A DNA stretch of 26,247 nt from Spirochaetaceae bacterium (GTDB lineage: Bacteria > Spirochaetota > Spirochaetia > WRBN01), in assembly GCA_020024055.1 (NCBI GenBank), contig JAHHUI010000011.1:1-26247 (forward strand), in the 5' to 3' direction. Every line of letters starts with the position of its first letter. Within the stretch, counting starts at the first letter, position 1. A program made the position numbers and the translations under genes. The notes under the pieces are model-generated. The model was given only the letters and a program-made list of their open reading frames with translations, was not told where the DNA came from and did no database searches. Positions 14,972-21,778 of this stretch are shown one piece after another.

Positions 14972-16417
14972 TTATTCTTCCTCAAAACTGAATTCAACGC
15001 CGCAATTGGGACATTCGCTCATATCCAGGGAAATCGGGGCACCGCATTCGGGGCAGGTGTATTCTTCGGCATCGCCGCCCTCTGCGCTTTCTGCGCCGGC
15101 CTCTTGCGCGGCGGCATCCTCGATAATTTCCAGGTTTTCATTCAAAATAGCCATCACAGTCTCGGCATCTTCTTCTGTCATGCCGTTCAATGCCAGCAAA
15201 GACCCGCGCGTCATATTCACCAGCACTTCAATCAGCTCAATGCCGTTTTCCTGTAAAATCAGCACGATGCGTGCAGGAATATTGGGCATTTCAGAGATAT
15301 GTGTGATTTCTTCGCCTTCATGCTGATCGCTGAAGAGGTCGTTGACATTCTGTCCGTCTTCGCATTCAATATCCATCTGGGCAAACTGTTCTTCGGTTTT
15401 CACATCGATGCTCCAGTCTACCAGGCGATTGGCCAGGCGCACATTCAGGCCCTGCTTTCCAATAGCCAGGCTCAGCTGAGACTCATCCAAAACAGCCAGC
15501 GCCTGCCGTTTTTCCCTATCCAGAATATACACACGATTCACCCGTGCAGGAGAGAGGGCATTTTTAATGAAGATTTTAGGGTTATCATCATAGCGCAAAA
15601 TATCAATTTTCTCTCCCTCAAGCTCGCGCACGATGCCCTGAATACGCTGTCCTTTAACACCCACACAGGCGCCCACAGGATCAAGATCATCACGATTTGT
15701 CGAGACAGCTAGCTTGATGCGAAAGCCCGGCTCGCGCACGATATTGCGGATTTCCACCGTGCCGTCATAAATTTCGGGCACTTCCAGTTCCAGCAATTTA
15801 CGCACAAATTCTGTATGTGTGCGGCTGAGGACAATGGAGAGCATACCCTCGCGCTTGACCTCCCAGATAAGAGCCTTGATGCGATCTCCTGGGCGATACA
15901 CCTCGCGCGGAGACTGGAAGCGCCGGGGCAGAATGCCCTCGGTGCGGCCCAGGTTCACAAAAATGTTGCCATTTTGCTCTCTCTGATAATATCCAATGAT
16001 AATCTCGCCGCGCTTGTCTTTAAATTCGCTGTAGATAATGTCTTTCTGAATATCGCGCAGGTCCTGATGCGTGCGCTGCTTGGCTGTTTGAATGGAGATG
16101 CGGTCGAATTCTTTGGGGTCCACCTCAATCAGGATCTCATCGCCCACTTCGGCTTCGGCATTCAGTTTTTTTGCATCAGAGATTTCAATGTCGAAAAGCG
16201 GATTGTCCCAGTCATCATCTTCCACAATGCGCTTTTTGGAATATAGATAAACATAATCACCGGCTTCCGAAAATTTCACAATAGCATTTTCATTCGATCC
16301 AAATCGCCGTTTATACGCTGCCATCAAAGTTTCTTCAATCATTTTCAGGATCAATTCTTCGCTGATTCCTTTTTCCTGCTGCAACTGCATCACAGAATCT
16401 GCAATATATGTGGCCAT
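14972..16417 (-). CDS. nusA: Transcription termination/antitermination factor NusA with C-terminal zinc ribbon
   Basis: This RNA-polymerase-binding factor modulates pausing, termination and antitermination. The order is the N-terminal polymerase-binding domain (1-125), the S1 domain (about 130-200, RGEIIIGYYQ, NIFVNLGRTEGILPRRF), then two KH domains (DPVGACVGVKGQRIQGIVRE and LSLAIGKQGLNVRLANRL). A helix-hairpin-helix-like segment (LNGMTEEDAETVMAIL) and an acidic linker follow. The last 25 residues form a zinc ribbon, TCPECG then ECPNCGVEF, with two CxxC pairs. The start is the ATG at 16417: AAGGAGG lies 8 bases upstream, while the in-frame GTG at 16426 lies inside that ribosome binding site. 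rimP precedes by 31 bases. infB, the usual next gene, is absent. Confidence 0.95.
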   Translation of the reverse strand: MATYIADSVMQLQQEKGISEELILKMIEETLMAAYKRRFGSNENAIVKFSEAGDYVYLYSKKRIVEDDDWDNPLFDIEISDAKKLNAEAEVGDEILIEVDPKEFDRISIQTAKQRTHQDLRDIQKDIIYSEFKDKRGEIIIGYYQREQNGNIFVNLGRTEGILPRRFQSPREVYRPGDRIKALIWEVKREGMLSIVLSRTHTEFVRKLLELEVPEIYDGTVEIRNIVREPGFRIKLAVSTNRDDLDPVGACVGVKGQRIQGIVRELEGEKIDILRYDDNPKIFIKNALSPARVNRVYILDREKRQALAVLDESQLSLAIGKQGLNVRLANRLVDWSIDVKTEEQFAQMDIECEDGQNVNDLFSDQHEGEEITHISEMPNIPARIVLILQENGIELIEVLVNMTRGSLLALNGMTEEDAETVMAILNENLEIIEDAAAQEAGAESAEGGDAEEYTCPECGAPISLDMSECPNCGVEFSFEEE

Positions 16418-16448
16418 AGAGCACACCTCCTTCTTTAATCGTAAATCC

Positions 16449-16859
16449 TCAAATTAACTTGCCTTTGGCAATGTTTTTATAGGGGCATATCTGCCCGTTC
16501 ACACTGGCTCCGTGTTCGTCGGCAGCCTGTAAAATTCCTTCATAAGTTTTTCCATTGTGAAGAACAATGCGAATTTGCCTTCCAACAAACAGCGGATATT
16601 CCCTTTGGCTTTTCAGCACACGATTCACCCCCGGGCTGGAGACAGAAAGACGCAGAATCTGTGGGTGAATCAAGGTTTCGATTCTTGGGCGCAGAGCCAA
16701 CATCAGCTGGTCGCAGTCTTCGCTGCTGATGCCGCTGTCTTTGTGCACAAAAAGCGTGACTGAAAGCACTTTTTTGTTTAAATGCGTGGCGATTTCCACC
16801 AAGTGACAACCCATAGCTTCAATCACCGGGGTGATGTCTTCTTCAATCTGGTGAAACAT
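16449..16859 (-). CDS. rimP: Ribosome maturation factor RimP
   Basis: This cytoplasmic assembly factor of the 30S subunit is normally encoded just before nusA, as here. The 136 residues begin MFHQIEEDITPVIEAMGCHL (the typical opening). The core LSVTLFVHKDSGISSEDCDQ corresponds to the RimP signature with its SxxDC segment, LRLSVSSPGVNRVL matches the conserved VSSPGxxRPL, and the C-terminal SH3-like part is FVGRQIRIVLHNGKTYEG. The start at 16859 is supported by AAGGAG 6 bases upstream. A longer open frame up to 17000 runs through the leader hairpin and is not coding. The preceding leader carries a promoter-like site and a terminator-like hairpin. Confidence 0.93.
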   Translation of the reverse strand: MFHQIEEDITPVIEAMGCHLVEIATHLNKKVLSVTLFVHKDSGISSEDCDQLMLALRPRIETLIHPQILRLSVSSPGVNRVLKSQREYPLFVGRQIRIVLHNGKTYEGILQAADEHGASVNGQICPYKNIAKGKLI

Positions 16860-16894
16860 AATTGCTCCTTGGCCTGAGGTTTTTTCGCACAGGC

Positions 16895-16926
16895 AAAAAA
16901 AATCTTCCCTTTTTTTCCAGGGAAGA
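16895..16926 (-). terminator. Terminator-like hairpin in the rimP-nusA leader (possible attenuator)
   Basis: On the minus strand, TCTTCCC (16926-16920) pairs perfectly with GGGAAGA (16909-16903) around a 10-base loop and is followed by eight T (16902-16895). It ends 36 bases before the rimP ATG. A second, weaker stem (GCCTG/CAGGC) follows next to the ribosome binding site. It could close off the upstream quinone reductase transcript, attenuate rimP-nusA, or both. Confidence 0.65.
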
Positions 16927-16963
16927 CCTGCAATGTAAAAAATATGCTTGTCTAGGACAGAGG

Positions 16964-16990
16964 TTAATACAAAGCAAGAATCTATGTCAA
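16964..16990 (-). promoter_or_regulatory. Probable promoter for rimP-nusA operon
   Basis: TTGACA (16990-16985) overlaps the stop codon of the upstream quinone reductase. TATTAA (16969-16964) follows after a short 15-base spacer. Transcription would start about 100 bases before rimP and pass through the terminator-like hairpin. The -35 is perfect; the spacing is short. Confidence 0.45.
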
Positions 16991-17553
16991 GAGTGTGCAT
17001 GTTCTTTCTGAAAATTATTCGTCTTCTGCATCGTGGAAAATTCTCTTAAATGCATCATGGCTGTTTTTGTGCTTTGTTCCACTTTGTCATTTCCAGCCTT
17101 GCCCGCGCCATAGAAAATATAGGGATGATGATATTTCATGCCACAGAAACCGGCTGTCAGGCGGATGCAGGATGTCAGCTCTGGAATGGTGATGCCCAGG
17201 GCGCCTTTGTGTGAATAGCTTTCTTCATCCACTCCTGTGCTAATCAGGCATGTGATGTCTTTTCCCAAGAGCTCATGCGCCTGGCCATAAGCAAAGTCAG
17301 CTGTCAGCACATCGGCCAGCCATTTCTGCAAAAGCCAGTTGGGAGCATACCATTGAATGGGAAAAGAGATGACAATGCCCTGATATGAACTTAGCAATGA
17401 CTGTTCGCGGCGGATGTTGAAATTACCCTCTTCATTCACATGCTCTTTTAAAATATGTACCGGATAATCTGATTCCTGCGCTGCCTGTGCCCAGCTTTTG
17501 TTGAAGCGGGATTTTTCTGGGTTTGGATGTGCCAAAATAAATAAAGTACTCAT
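16987..17553 (-). CDS. NAD(P)H quinone oxidoreductase, flavodoxin-like fold
   Basis: This is a probable FMN- or FAD-dependent cytoplasmic quinone or nitro-compound reductase of the Flavodoxin_2 family (KefF, YwrO and MdaB relatives). The 188 residues open with STLFILAHPNPEKSRFNK (flavin phosphate site). The family core is YQGIVISFPIQWYAPNWLLQ followed by KWLADVLTADFAYG. A GxGxE-like region is replaced by STGVDEESYSHKGALG. GMKYHHPYIFYGAGK lies near the end. I place the start at ATG 17553, after AAAGGAG. The open frame extends to 17835 but the extension is hydrophobic, lacks a ribosome binding site and overlaps the potA start. A dyad (17599-17620) in its upstream region is a candidate operator, as redox-regulated genes of this type often have. 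Confidence 0.85.
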   Translation of the reverse strand: MSTLFILAHPNPEKSRFNKSWAQAAQESDYPVHILKEHVNEEGNFNIRREQSLLSSYQGIVISFPIQWYAPNWLLQKWLADVLTADFAYGQAHELLGKDITCLISTGVDEESYSHKGALGITIPELTSCIRLTAGFCGMKYHHPYIFYGAGKAGNDKVEQSTKTAMMHLREFSTMQKTNNFQKEHAHS

Positions 17554-17598
17554 AGCTTGGTTCTCCTTTGTTATTTTGTGAAGCTGGATTAAAACATT

Positions 17599-17620
17599 AT
17601 CTTTTACAGTAATGTAAGAT
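17599..17620. promoter_or_regulatory. Candidate operator dyad upstream of the quinone reductase
   Basis: An inverted repeat TTACA-GTAA-TGTAA (17604-17617) is widened by ATCT and AGAT on its two sides. It lies 50 to 70 bases upstream of the quinone reductase ATG, near weak minus-strand promoter elements (TTGCGT and GATAAT flank it). The size and place suit a dimeric winged-helix repressor (MarR or HxlR type), but no regulator gene is in the window. Confidence 0.4.
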
Positions 17621-17798
17621 ACGCAAGTTGAGATCAAAAGAAAAACAAGAGAAATTGAAAAAAAATTTCGTAAGGCATTGACATCTTTTTGCAATAAAAT
17701 GCACACTAGCAAATCAGGACGGAGTTTTATGCACGAGGCAAAAAGACCGCCGTGTGACCAAGGCCGCAATGTGTATAATGTAAGGAGACGTAAAAGCA

Positions 17799-18923
17799 TT
17801 GAAAGGAAGTGCTGTACGCATTGAAAATGTGACAAAAACTTACGGTGATTTCTGCGCCGTGGATAATTTAAACCTGGAAATTAAATCAGGGGAATTTTTT
17901 TCTCTTTTGGGCCCTTCGGGCTGTGGCAAGACCACTTTGCTGCGCATGCTGGCGGGCTTTGTCACGCCCACCTCCGGAGCTATTTATTTAGACAATAAAA
18001 ATATTGTGGATGTTCCCCCTAATCAGCGCCATGTCAACACTGTATTTCAGAATTATGCGCTGTTTCCGCATTTAAATATTTATGATAATGTGGCTTTTCC
18101 TTTGCGCATTCGCAAAGAGGATAAAAAGGTGATTGACCGCAAGGTGCAGGAATATCTGAACCTGGTGCAGCTGACCGGCAAGGAAAGTCGTTTTCCTTCA
18201 GAGCTTTCGGGCGGGCAAAAACAGCGTGTGGCCATTGCGCGTGCGCTGATTAATGAGCCCTCTGTTTTGTTATTGGATGAACCCTTGAGCGCCCTGGATG
18301 CCAAGCTGCGCGAGCATATGCTTTTAGAGCTGGATGCCATTCATGATCGCATTGGCATCACTTTTATTTTTGTCACCCATGATCAGGAAGAGGCCCTTTC
18401 TGTCTCGGATCGCGTGGCTGTGATGAACAAGGGCCATGCCCTGCAAGTGGCGCCTCCGTTTGAAATTTACGAGAGCCCCGCCGATGCCTTCGTGGCTGAC
18501 TTTATCGGCGAGACCAATCTCTTTGAAGGCAAAGTGACGCGCGTGGACGGCGAGTGGGTGGAGGCAGAGACACAGGCATTTGGGCCGGTGAAAGTGACTG
18601 CCGATGATGATATTTACCCCAAAGTAGGCGATGTCATCCTGATGACTGTGCGCCCGGAAAAAGTGCGTATCACCCTGGCACCGCCGCCACAGGAAAAATA
18701 TGACAATAAACATAATCTTGTTCAGGGCCAGGTGAAAGAGCTCATTTATGTGGGCTTTCAAAGCAAATGCTCGATTAAAGTGGATGGCTCGGGTTTTATT
18801 ATGCACGCGGTGAAGCCGCATATTAAATATTCAGATGAAGGCCCTGAGATTGACTGGGACGACAGAGTGCATTTTTGGTGGCATGCCAATGATGCCTATA
18901 TTGTCGAGATTGTTGAAGGTTGA
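17799..18923 (+). CDS. potA: Spermidine/putrescine ABC transporter ATPase PotA
   Basis: This is the ATPase of the polyamine importer. The 374 residues carry Walker A (GPSGCGKTT), the Q-loop (TVFQNYALFPHL), the signature ELSGGQKQRVAIARAL, Walker B (VLLLDEPLSALDAKLR) and the switch segment FVTHDQEEAL. The C-terminal TOBE_2 domain follows from about 245 (FIGETNLFEGKV, MTVRPEKVRI), as usual for PotA. The start is TTG 17799, 12 bases after AAGGAG. A TATAAT (17774-17779) stands immediately before that site, too close to serve as an ordinary -10 for a message that keeps the AAGGAG. The gene leads the potABCD run, with potB 6 bases downstream. PotA, rather than a generic sugar ATPase, is fixed by the neighbours. 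Confidence 0.93.
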   Translation: MKGSAVRIENVTKTYGDFCAVDNLNLEIKSGEFFSLLGPSGCGKTTLLRMLAGFVTPTSGAIYLDNKNIVDVPPNQRHVNTVFQNYALFPHLNIYDNVAFPLRIRKEDKKVIDRKVQEYLNLVQLTGKESRFPSELSGGQKQRVAIARALINEPSVLLLDEPLSALDAKLREHMLLELDAIHDRIGITFIFVTHDQEEALSVSDRVAVMNKGHALQVAPPFEIYESPADAFVADFIGETNLFEGKVTRVDGEWVEAETQAFGPVKVTADDDIYPKVGDVILMTVRPEKVRITLAPPPQEKYDNKHNLVQGQVKELIYVGFQSKCSIKVDGSGFIMHAVKPHIKYSDEGPEIDWDDRVHFWWHANDAYIVEIVEG

Positions 18924-18929
18924 GCCGCA

Positions 18930-19823
18930 ATGAAGAAGACGAATTACGGCTTGATTTACACATCTTTTGGTGCGATTTTTTTGCTTTTGTTTTTTGTGCT
19001 GCCCCTGATCATTATTTTGGTGTTCAGCTTTATGAAGGCAGATGTGAATGCGGGGGTGATTCCCGAATTCAGCCTGGAAGCCTATAAAAGCCTGTTTCGC
19101 CCTGATTATGGGCGCGCGCTGGCCGATACGGTGATTATCACATGTATTTCGGCGGCCATTGCCATTGCCGTGGCTATTCCTTGTGCCTATTATATGGCTG
19201 TCTCCCGGCATCAGACCTTTTTGCTGTTTCTCATTATTATCCCGTTCTGGACAAATTTCCTGGTGCGCATCTTTGCCTGGAAGGCTATTTTAGAGGCCAA
19301 TGGATTTTTAAATCTGCTTTTGCAGCGCATGGGCCTTGTGCAAGAGCCGGTGATTTTCCTGTACAGCCGTGTGGCGGTGATCATCGTTTTGGCTTATACA
19401 TATCTGCCTTTTGCCATTTTGCCGCTGTACAGCACAATTGAAAAATTTGATTTTTCCCTGCTGGAGGCGGGCAGAGACCTGGGCTGTGGGCATATTGAAG
19501 CCTTGTTCCGTATTATGCTGCCTAATATTCGCACGGGCATTTCCACGGCTTTGGTTTTTGTCTTGATCCCCATTTTCGGGCAATATGTCATCCCCGAGCT
19601 GATCGGCGGCGGGCGCGAGGGCACATTTATGCTGGGCCAGAAAATTGCCAATTCATTCTTCCGGGAGCGCAATTGGCCTGTGCCCTCGGCATTTTCTTCC
19701 TTGATGGTGGGCCTGACACTGATGATTTTGTTATTCCTGATGAATCGACACCGATTTTTGAAGAAAAGAAACAAAAATGAAATTACACCAGCAGCCTCTG
19801 CAGGATCGGGTATGGAGAGCTGA
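18930..19823 (+). CDS. potB: Spermidine/putrescine ABC transporter permease PotB
   Basis: This is one of two membrane subunits of the polyamine channel. The 297-residue protein has six predicted helices, starting at FGAIFLLLFFVLPLIIILVF. The polyamine-type segment IIIPFWTNFLVRIFAWKAIL lies in the third helix region. The EAA loop for PotA docking is FSLLEAGRDLGCGHIEALF, and RIMLPNIRTGI follows. A charged Arg/Lys-rich tail (RHRFLKKRNKNE) lies in the cytoplasm. It begins 6 bases after potA and ends 3 bases before potC, so translation is likely coupled. Confidence 0.93.
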   Translation: MKKTNYGLIYTSFGAIFLLLFFVLPLIIILVFSFMKADVNAGVIPEFSLEAYKSLFRPDYGRALADTVIITCISAAIAIAVAIPCAYYMAVSRHQTFLLFLIIIPFWTNFLVRIFAWKAILEANGFLNLLLQRMGLVQEPVIFLYSRVAVIIVLAYTYLPFAILPLYSTIEKFDFSLLEAGRDLGCGHIEALFRIMLPNIRTGISTALVFVLIPIFGQYVIPELIGGGREGTFMLGQKIANSFFRERNWPVPSAFSSLMVGLTLMILLFLMNRHRFLKKRNKNEITPAASAGSGMES

Positions 19824-19826
19824 GCC

Positions 19827-20618
19827 ATGCCGCAAAATCCGTTGAAAAAGCCATTTCTCTCGCGTATTGTTTTCACTTTGACCGTCATTTTTCTGTTGCT
19901 GCCGCTGTTGGTTTTGGTGTTATACAGTTTTAATGATGGAAAAAACAGCTGGACGCATTTAAGCCTGCGCTGGTATAAAATCCTCTTCGAGCGCAAGCCC
20001 CAGTTGTGGGGGGCCTTTCACCACAGCATCATTGTCGCCCTGGTCAGCGGTCTGTTTTCCACGGCAATTGGCACATTGATGGCCATTGGCCTGAATTGGT
20101 ATCGCTTCAAGCTCAAACCCTATATTCGCAGTGTGATTTTTCTGGCCTTGATTCTGCCTGATATTATTGTCGGTTTAAGCCTGGCGATTTTATTTTCCAG
20201 CTGGAAAATGAATCTGGGCCTGGTGAATGTGATTCTGGCGCATATCAGTTTTAATATACCTTTTGTCACGCTGATGGTGCTGGCGCGTTTAGATGAATTT
20301 GATAATTCTATTCTTGAGGTGGCCAGCGATTTGGGCGCCAATGAATGGCAGCGCCTGACCCGAGTGATATTACCCATTGCTTCTCCAGGCATCATCAGCG
20401 CATTCATCACGGCGGTCACTTTGTCTTTAGAGGACTTTGTCATCACGGTTTTTGTCGGTTCTGTGGGGTCCACCACCTTGCCCGTGGCCATTAACAATGC
20501 CATTCGCAAAGACCCTGATTCCAATGTGGTGTATGCCTTGTCAGTTCTGCTGATTTCGGCCACAGTGCTGCTGGCTGTCTGCGTGCGCAGATTCCTCAAA
20601 TATTTAGTGAAAAGATAA
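19827..20618 (+). CDS. potC: Spermidine/putrescine ABC transporter permease PotC
   Basis: This is the second membrane subunit of the polyamine importer, 263 residues with six helices. The PotC signature around helix 1-2 is YSFNDGKNSWTHLSLRWY, close to the usual SFNxxxxxxxWxGFSLxWY. LILPDIIVGLSLAILF and the EAA loop NSILEVASDLGANEWQRL follow. SLEDFVITVFVGSVGSTTLP is also typical of PotC. GGAGAG at the end of potB serves as ribosome binding site. Downstream, a short TCCCT-gta-AGGGA stem lies in the 45-base gap before potD, without a T run, so it may protect mRNA ends more than stop transcription. Confidence 0.93.
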   Translation: MPQNPLKKPFLSRIVFTLTVIFLLLPLLVLVLYSFNDGKNSWTHLSLRWYKILFERKPQLWGAFHHSIIVALVSGLFSTAIGTLMAIGLNWYRFKLKPYIRSVIFLALILPDIIVGLSLAILFSSWKMNLGLVNVILAHISFNIPFVTLMVLARLDEFDNSILEVASDLGANEWQRLTRVILPIASPGIISAFITAVTLSLEDFVITVFVGSVGSTTLPVAINNAIRKDPDSNVVYALSVLLISATVLLAVCVRRFLKYLVKR

Positions 20619-20663
20619 TCCCTGTAAGGGAAAAAATTCTTAAGAAAGAGAGGTAAAAGGGCT

Positions 20664-21686
20664 TTGAAAAAGTTAGGATTTTTGGCTTTATTGCTCATCA
20701 CAATTTCTTGTGGCGGCAGCCGTAAGAACCTTTATTTATATAATTGGAGTTATTTTATTCCAGATGAAACCTTAGAGGCTTTTGGCAGGGAATTTAATGT
20801 CAAAGTAACTTTGGATACTTATGATGGCAATGAGACCATGTATGCCAAGCTAGCCACAGGCAATGCAAATTTTGACATGGTGGTGCCTTCTAGTGACTAT
20901 GTCTCCATCATGATTAGCCAGGATATGCTCTCGCAGATTGATCATGCGAAGATTCCTAATCTGAAAAATATTGATCCCATTGTCATGAATTTTATTCAGG
21001 ACGCAGGCTATGACCCGGGCAATCAATACAGCATTCCCTATTTCATGGGCAGCACGGGCATCAATGTGAACACAGCTTTTGTGCAAGACCGTTCTGAAAG
21101 CTGGCGCATTTTTGAGCGCAGCGACCTGAAAGGCCGCATGAGCATGATGAATGATATGCGTGATGTTTTGGGCGGGGCATTGAAAGTTTTGGGATATTCG
21201 GGTAATTCCATAAATCCTGATGAAATTAATCGCGCAAGAGATCTTATTCTCAAGCAATGGAAACCTAATCTTCTCAAATTTGATTCAGAGACTTTCGGCA
21301 AAGATTTCGCTGCCCAAAATACCTGGGTGGCCCAGGGCTATGCCGAGGTTGTTCTTAACGAACTGGAGGGTGATCAGAAAGATCATTCTTTCTACATCCC
21401 CAAGGAGGGCACCATGATCACTTTAGACAGCTTTGTTATTTTGAAAGACGCGAAAAACAAAGACGCCGCACATGAGTTGATTAATTATATGCTGCGCCCC
21501 GAAGTGCATGCCTATGTCGCGGATATGTTCTATTATCCGGTGATTATTCCCGAAGCCCAGCAATATCGTAAAATTGTGCCTCCTTATGGCATCAGCACTT
21601 TGCTGGAACGCAGCGAGCTGCGCAAAGATATTGGTGAAGCCGTGCGCCTGTATACCCAGGCCTGGGATGAAGTCCTTCAAGGATAA
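20664..21686 (+). CDS. potD: Polyamine-binding lipoprotein PotD (copy 1)
   Basis: This is the periplasmic binding protein of the polyamine importer. A short signal peptide ends ITISC, so Cys16 is the likely lipid attachment site. The mature chain opens with YLYNWSYFIPDETLEAF, the PotD/PotF start. TLDTYDGNETMYAKL, DMVVPSSDYVSIM, NQYSIPYFMGSTGINVN (the binding cleft segment) and EGTMITLDSFVILKDAKN follow, ending at FYYPVIIPEA. Aromatic and acidic residues expected for polyamine binding (Trp in the first strand, the late DSF) are present. The start is TTG 20664 after AGAGAGG. It is the last gene of potABCD, closed by the terminator at 21707-21742. Which polyamine it prefers cannot be read from the sequence. 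Confidence 0.92.
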   Translation: MKKLGFLALLLITISCGGSRKNLYLYNWSYFIPDETLEAFGREFNVKVTLDTYDGNETMYAKLATGNANFDMVVPSSDYVSIMISQDMLSQIDHAKIPNLKNIDPIVMNFIQDAGYDPGNQYSIPYFMGSTGINVNTAFVQDRSESWRIFERSDLKGRMSMMNDMRDVLGGALKVLGYSGNSINPDEINRARDLILKQWKPNLLKFDSETFGKDFAAQNTWVAQGYAEVVLNELEGDQKDHSFYIPKEGTMITLDSFVILKDAKNKDAAHELINYMLRPEVHAYVADMFYYPVIIPEAQQYRKIVPPYGISTLLERSELRKDIGEAVRLYTQAWDEVLQG

Positions 21687-21706
21687 TATTTAACTAAGTT
21701 CATTTT

Positions 21707-21742
21707 ATGTCCGCTTATGTAATGTAGGCGGGCATATTTTTT
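21707..21742 (+). terminator. Intrinsic terminator between the two potD genes
   Basis: ATGTCCGC (21707-21714) pairs with GCGGGCAT (21728-21735) with one G-T pair around a 13-base loop. A near-continuous T run (21737-21742) follows. It ends potABCD after the first potD, so the second potD would need read-through or its own promoter, none of which is obvious in the 36 bases that remain. Confidence 0.65.
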
Positions 21743-21778
21743 ATGGCCCACAGCAACCAAATATATGAGAGGGATTTT

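Noticed and set aside
16418..16426. GTG start for nusA, three codons upstream
   Set aside because: It lies inside the AAGGAGG ribosome binding site that serves the ATG at 16417.
16860..17000. Longer RimP with 47 extra residues
   Set aside because: The extension runs through the promoter and terminator-like hairpin. AAGGAG and the conserved N-terminus both point to ATG 16859.
17678..17706. TTGACA at 17678 as a potA promoter
   Set aside because: The -35 is perfect, but no acceptable -10 lies 16 to 18 bases downstream; the nearest A/T-rich hexamer is only 11 bases away.
17554..17835. Longer quinone reductase with 94 extra residues
   Set aside because: The extension overlaps the potA start on the other strand, has no ribosome binding site and would displace the normal flavodoxin-fold start.
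21743..21778. Start of the second PotD at ATG 21743
   Set aside because: It would put polar residues before the signal peptide and has no ribosome binding site. ATG 21779 has GAGAGGG just upstream.
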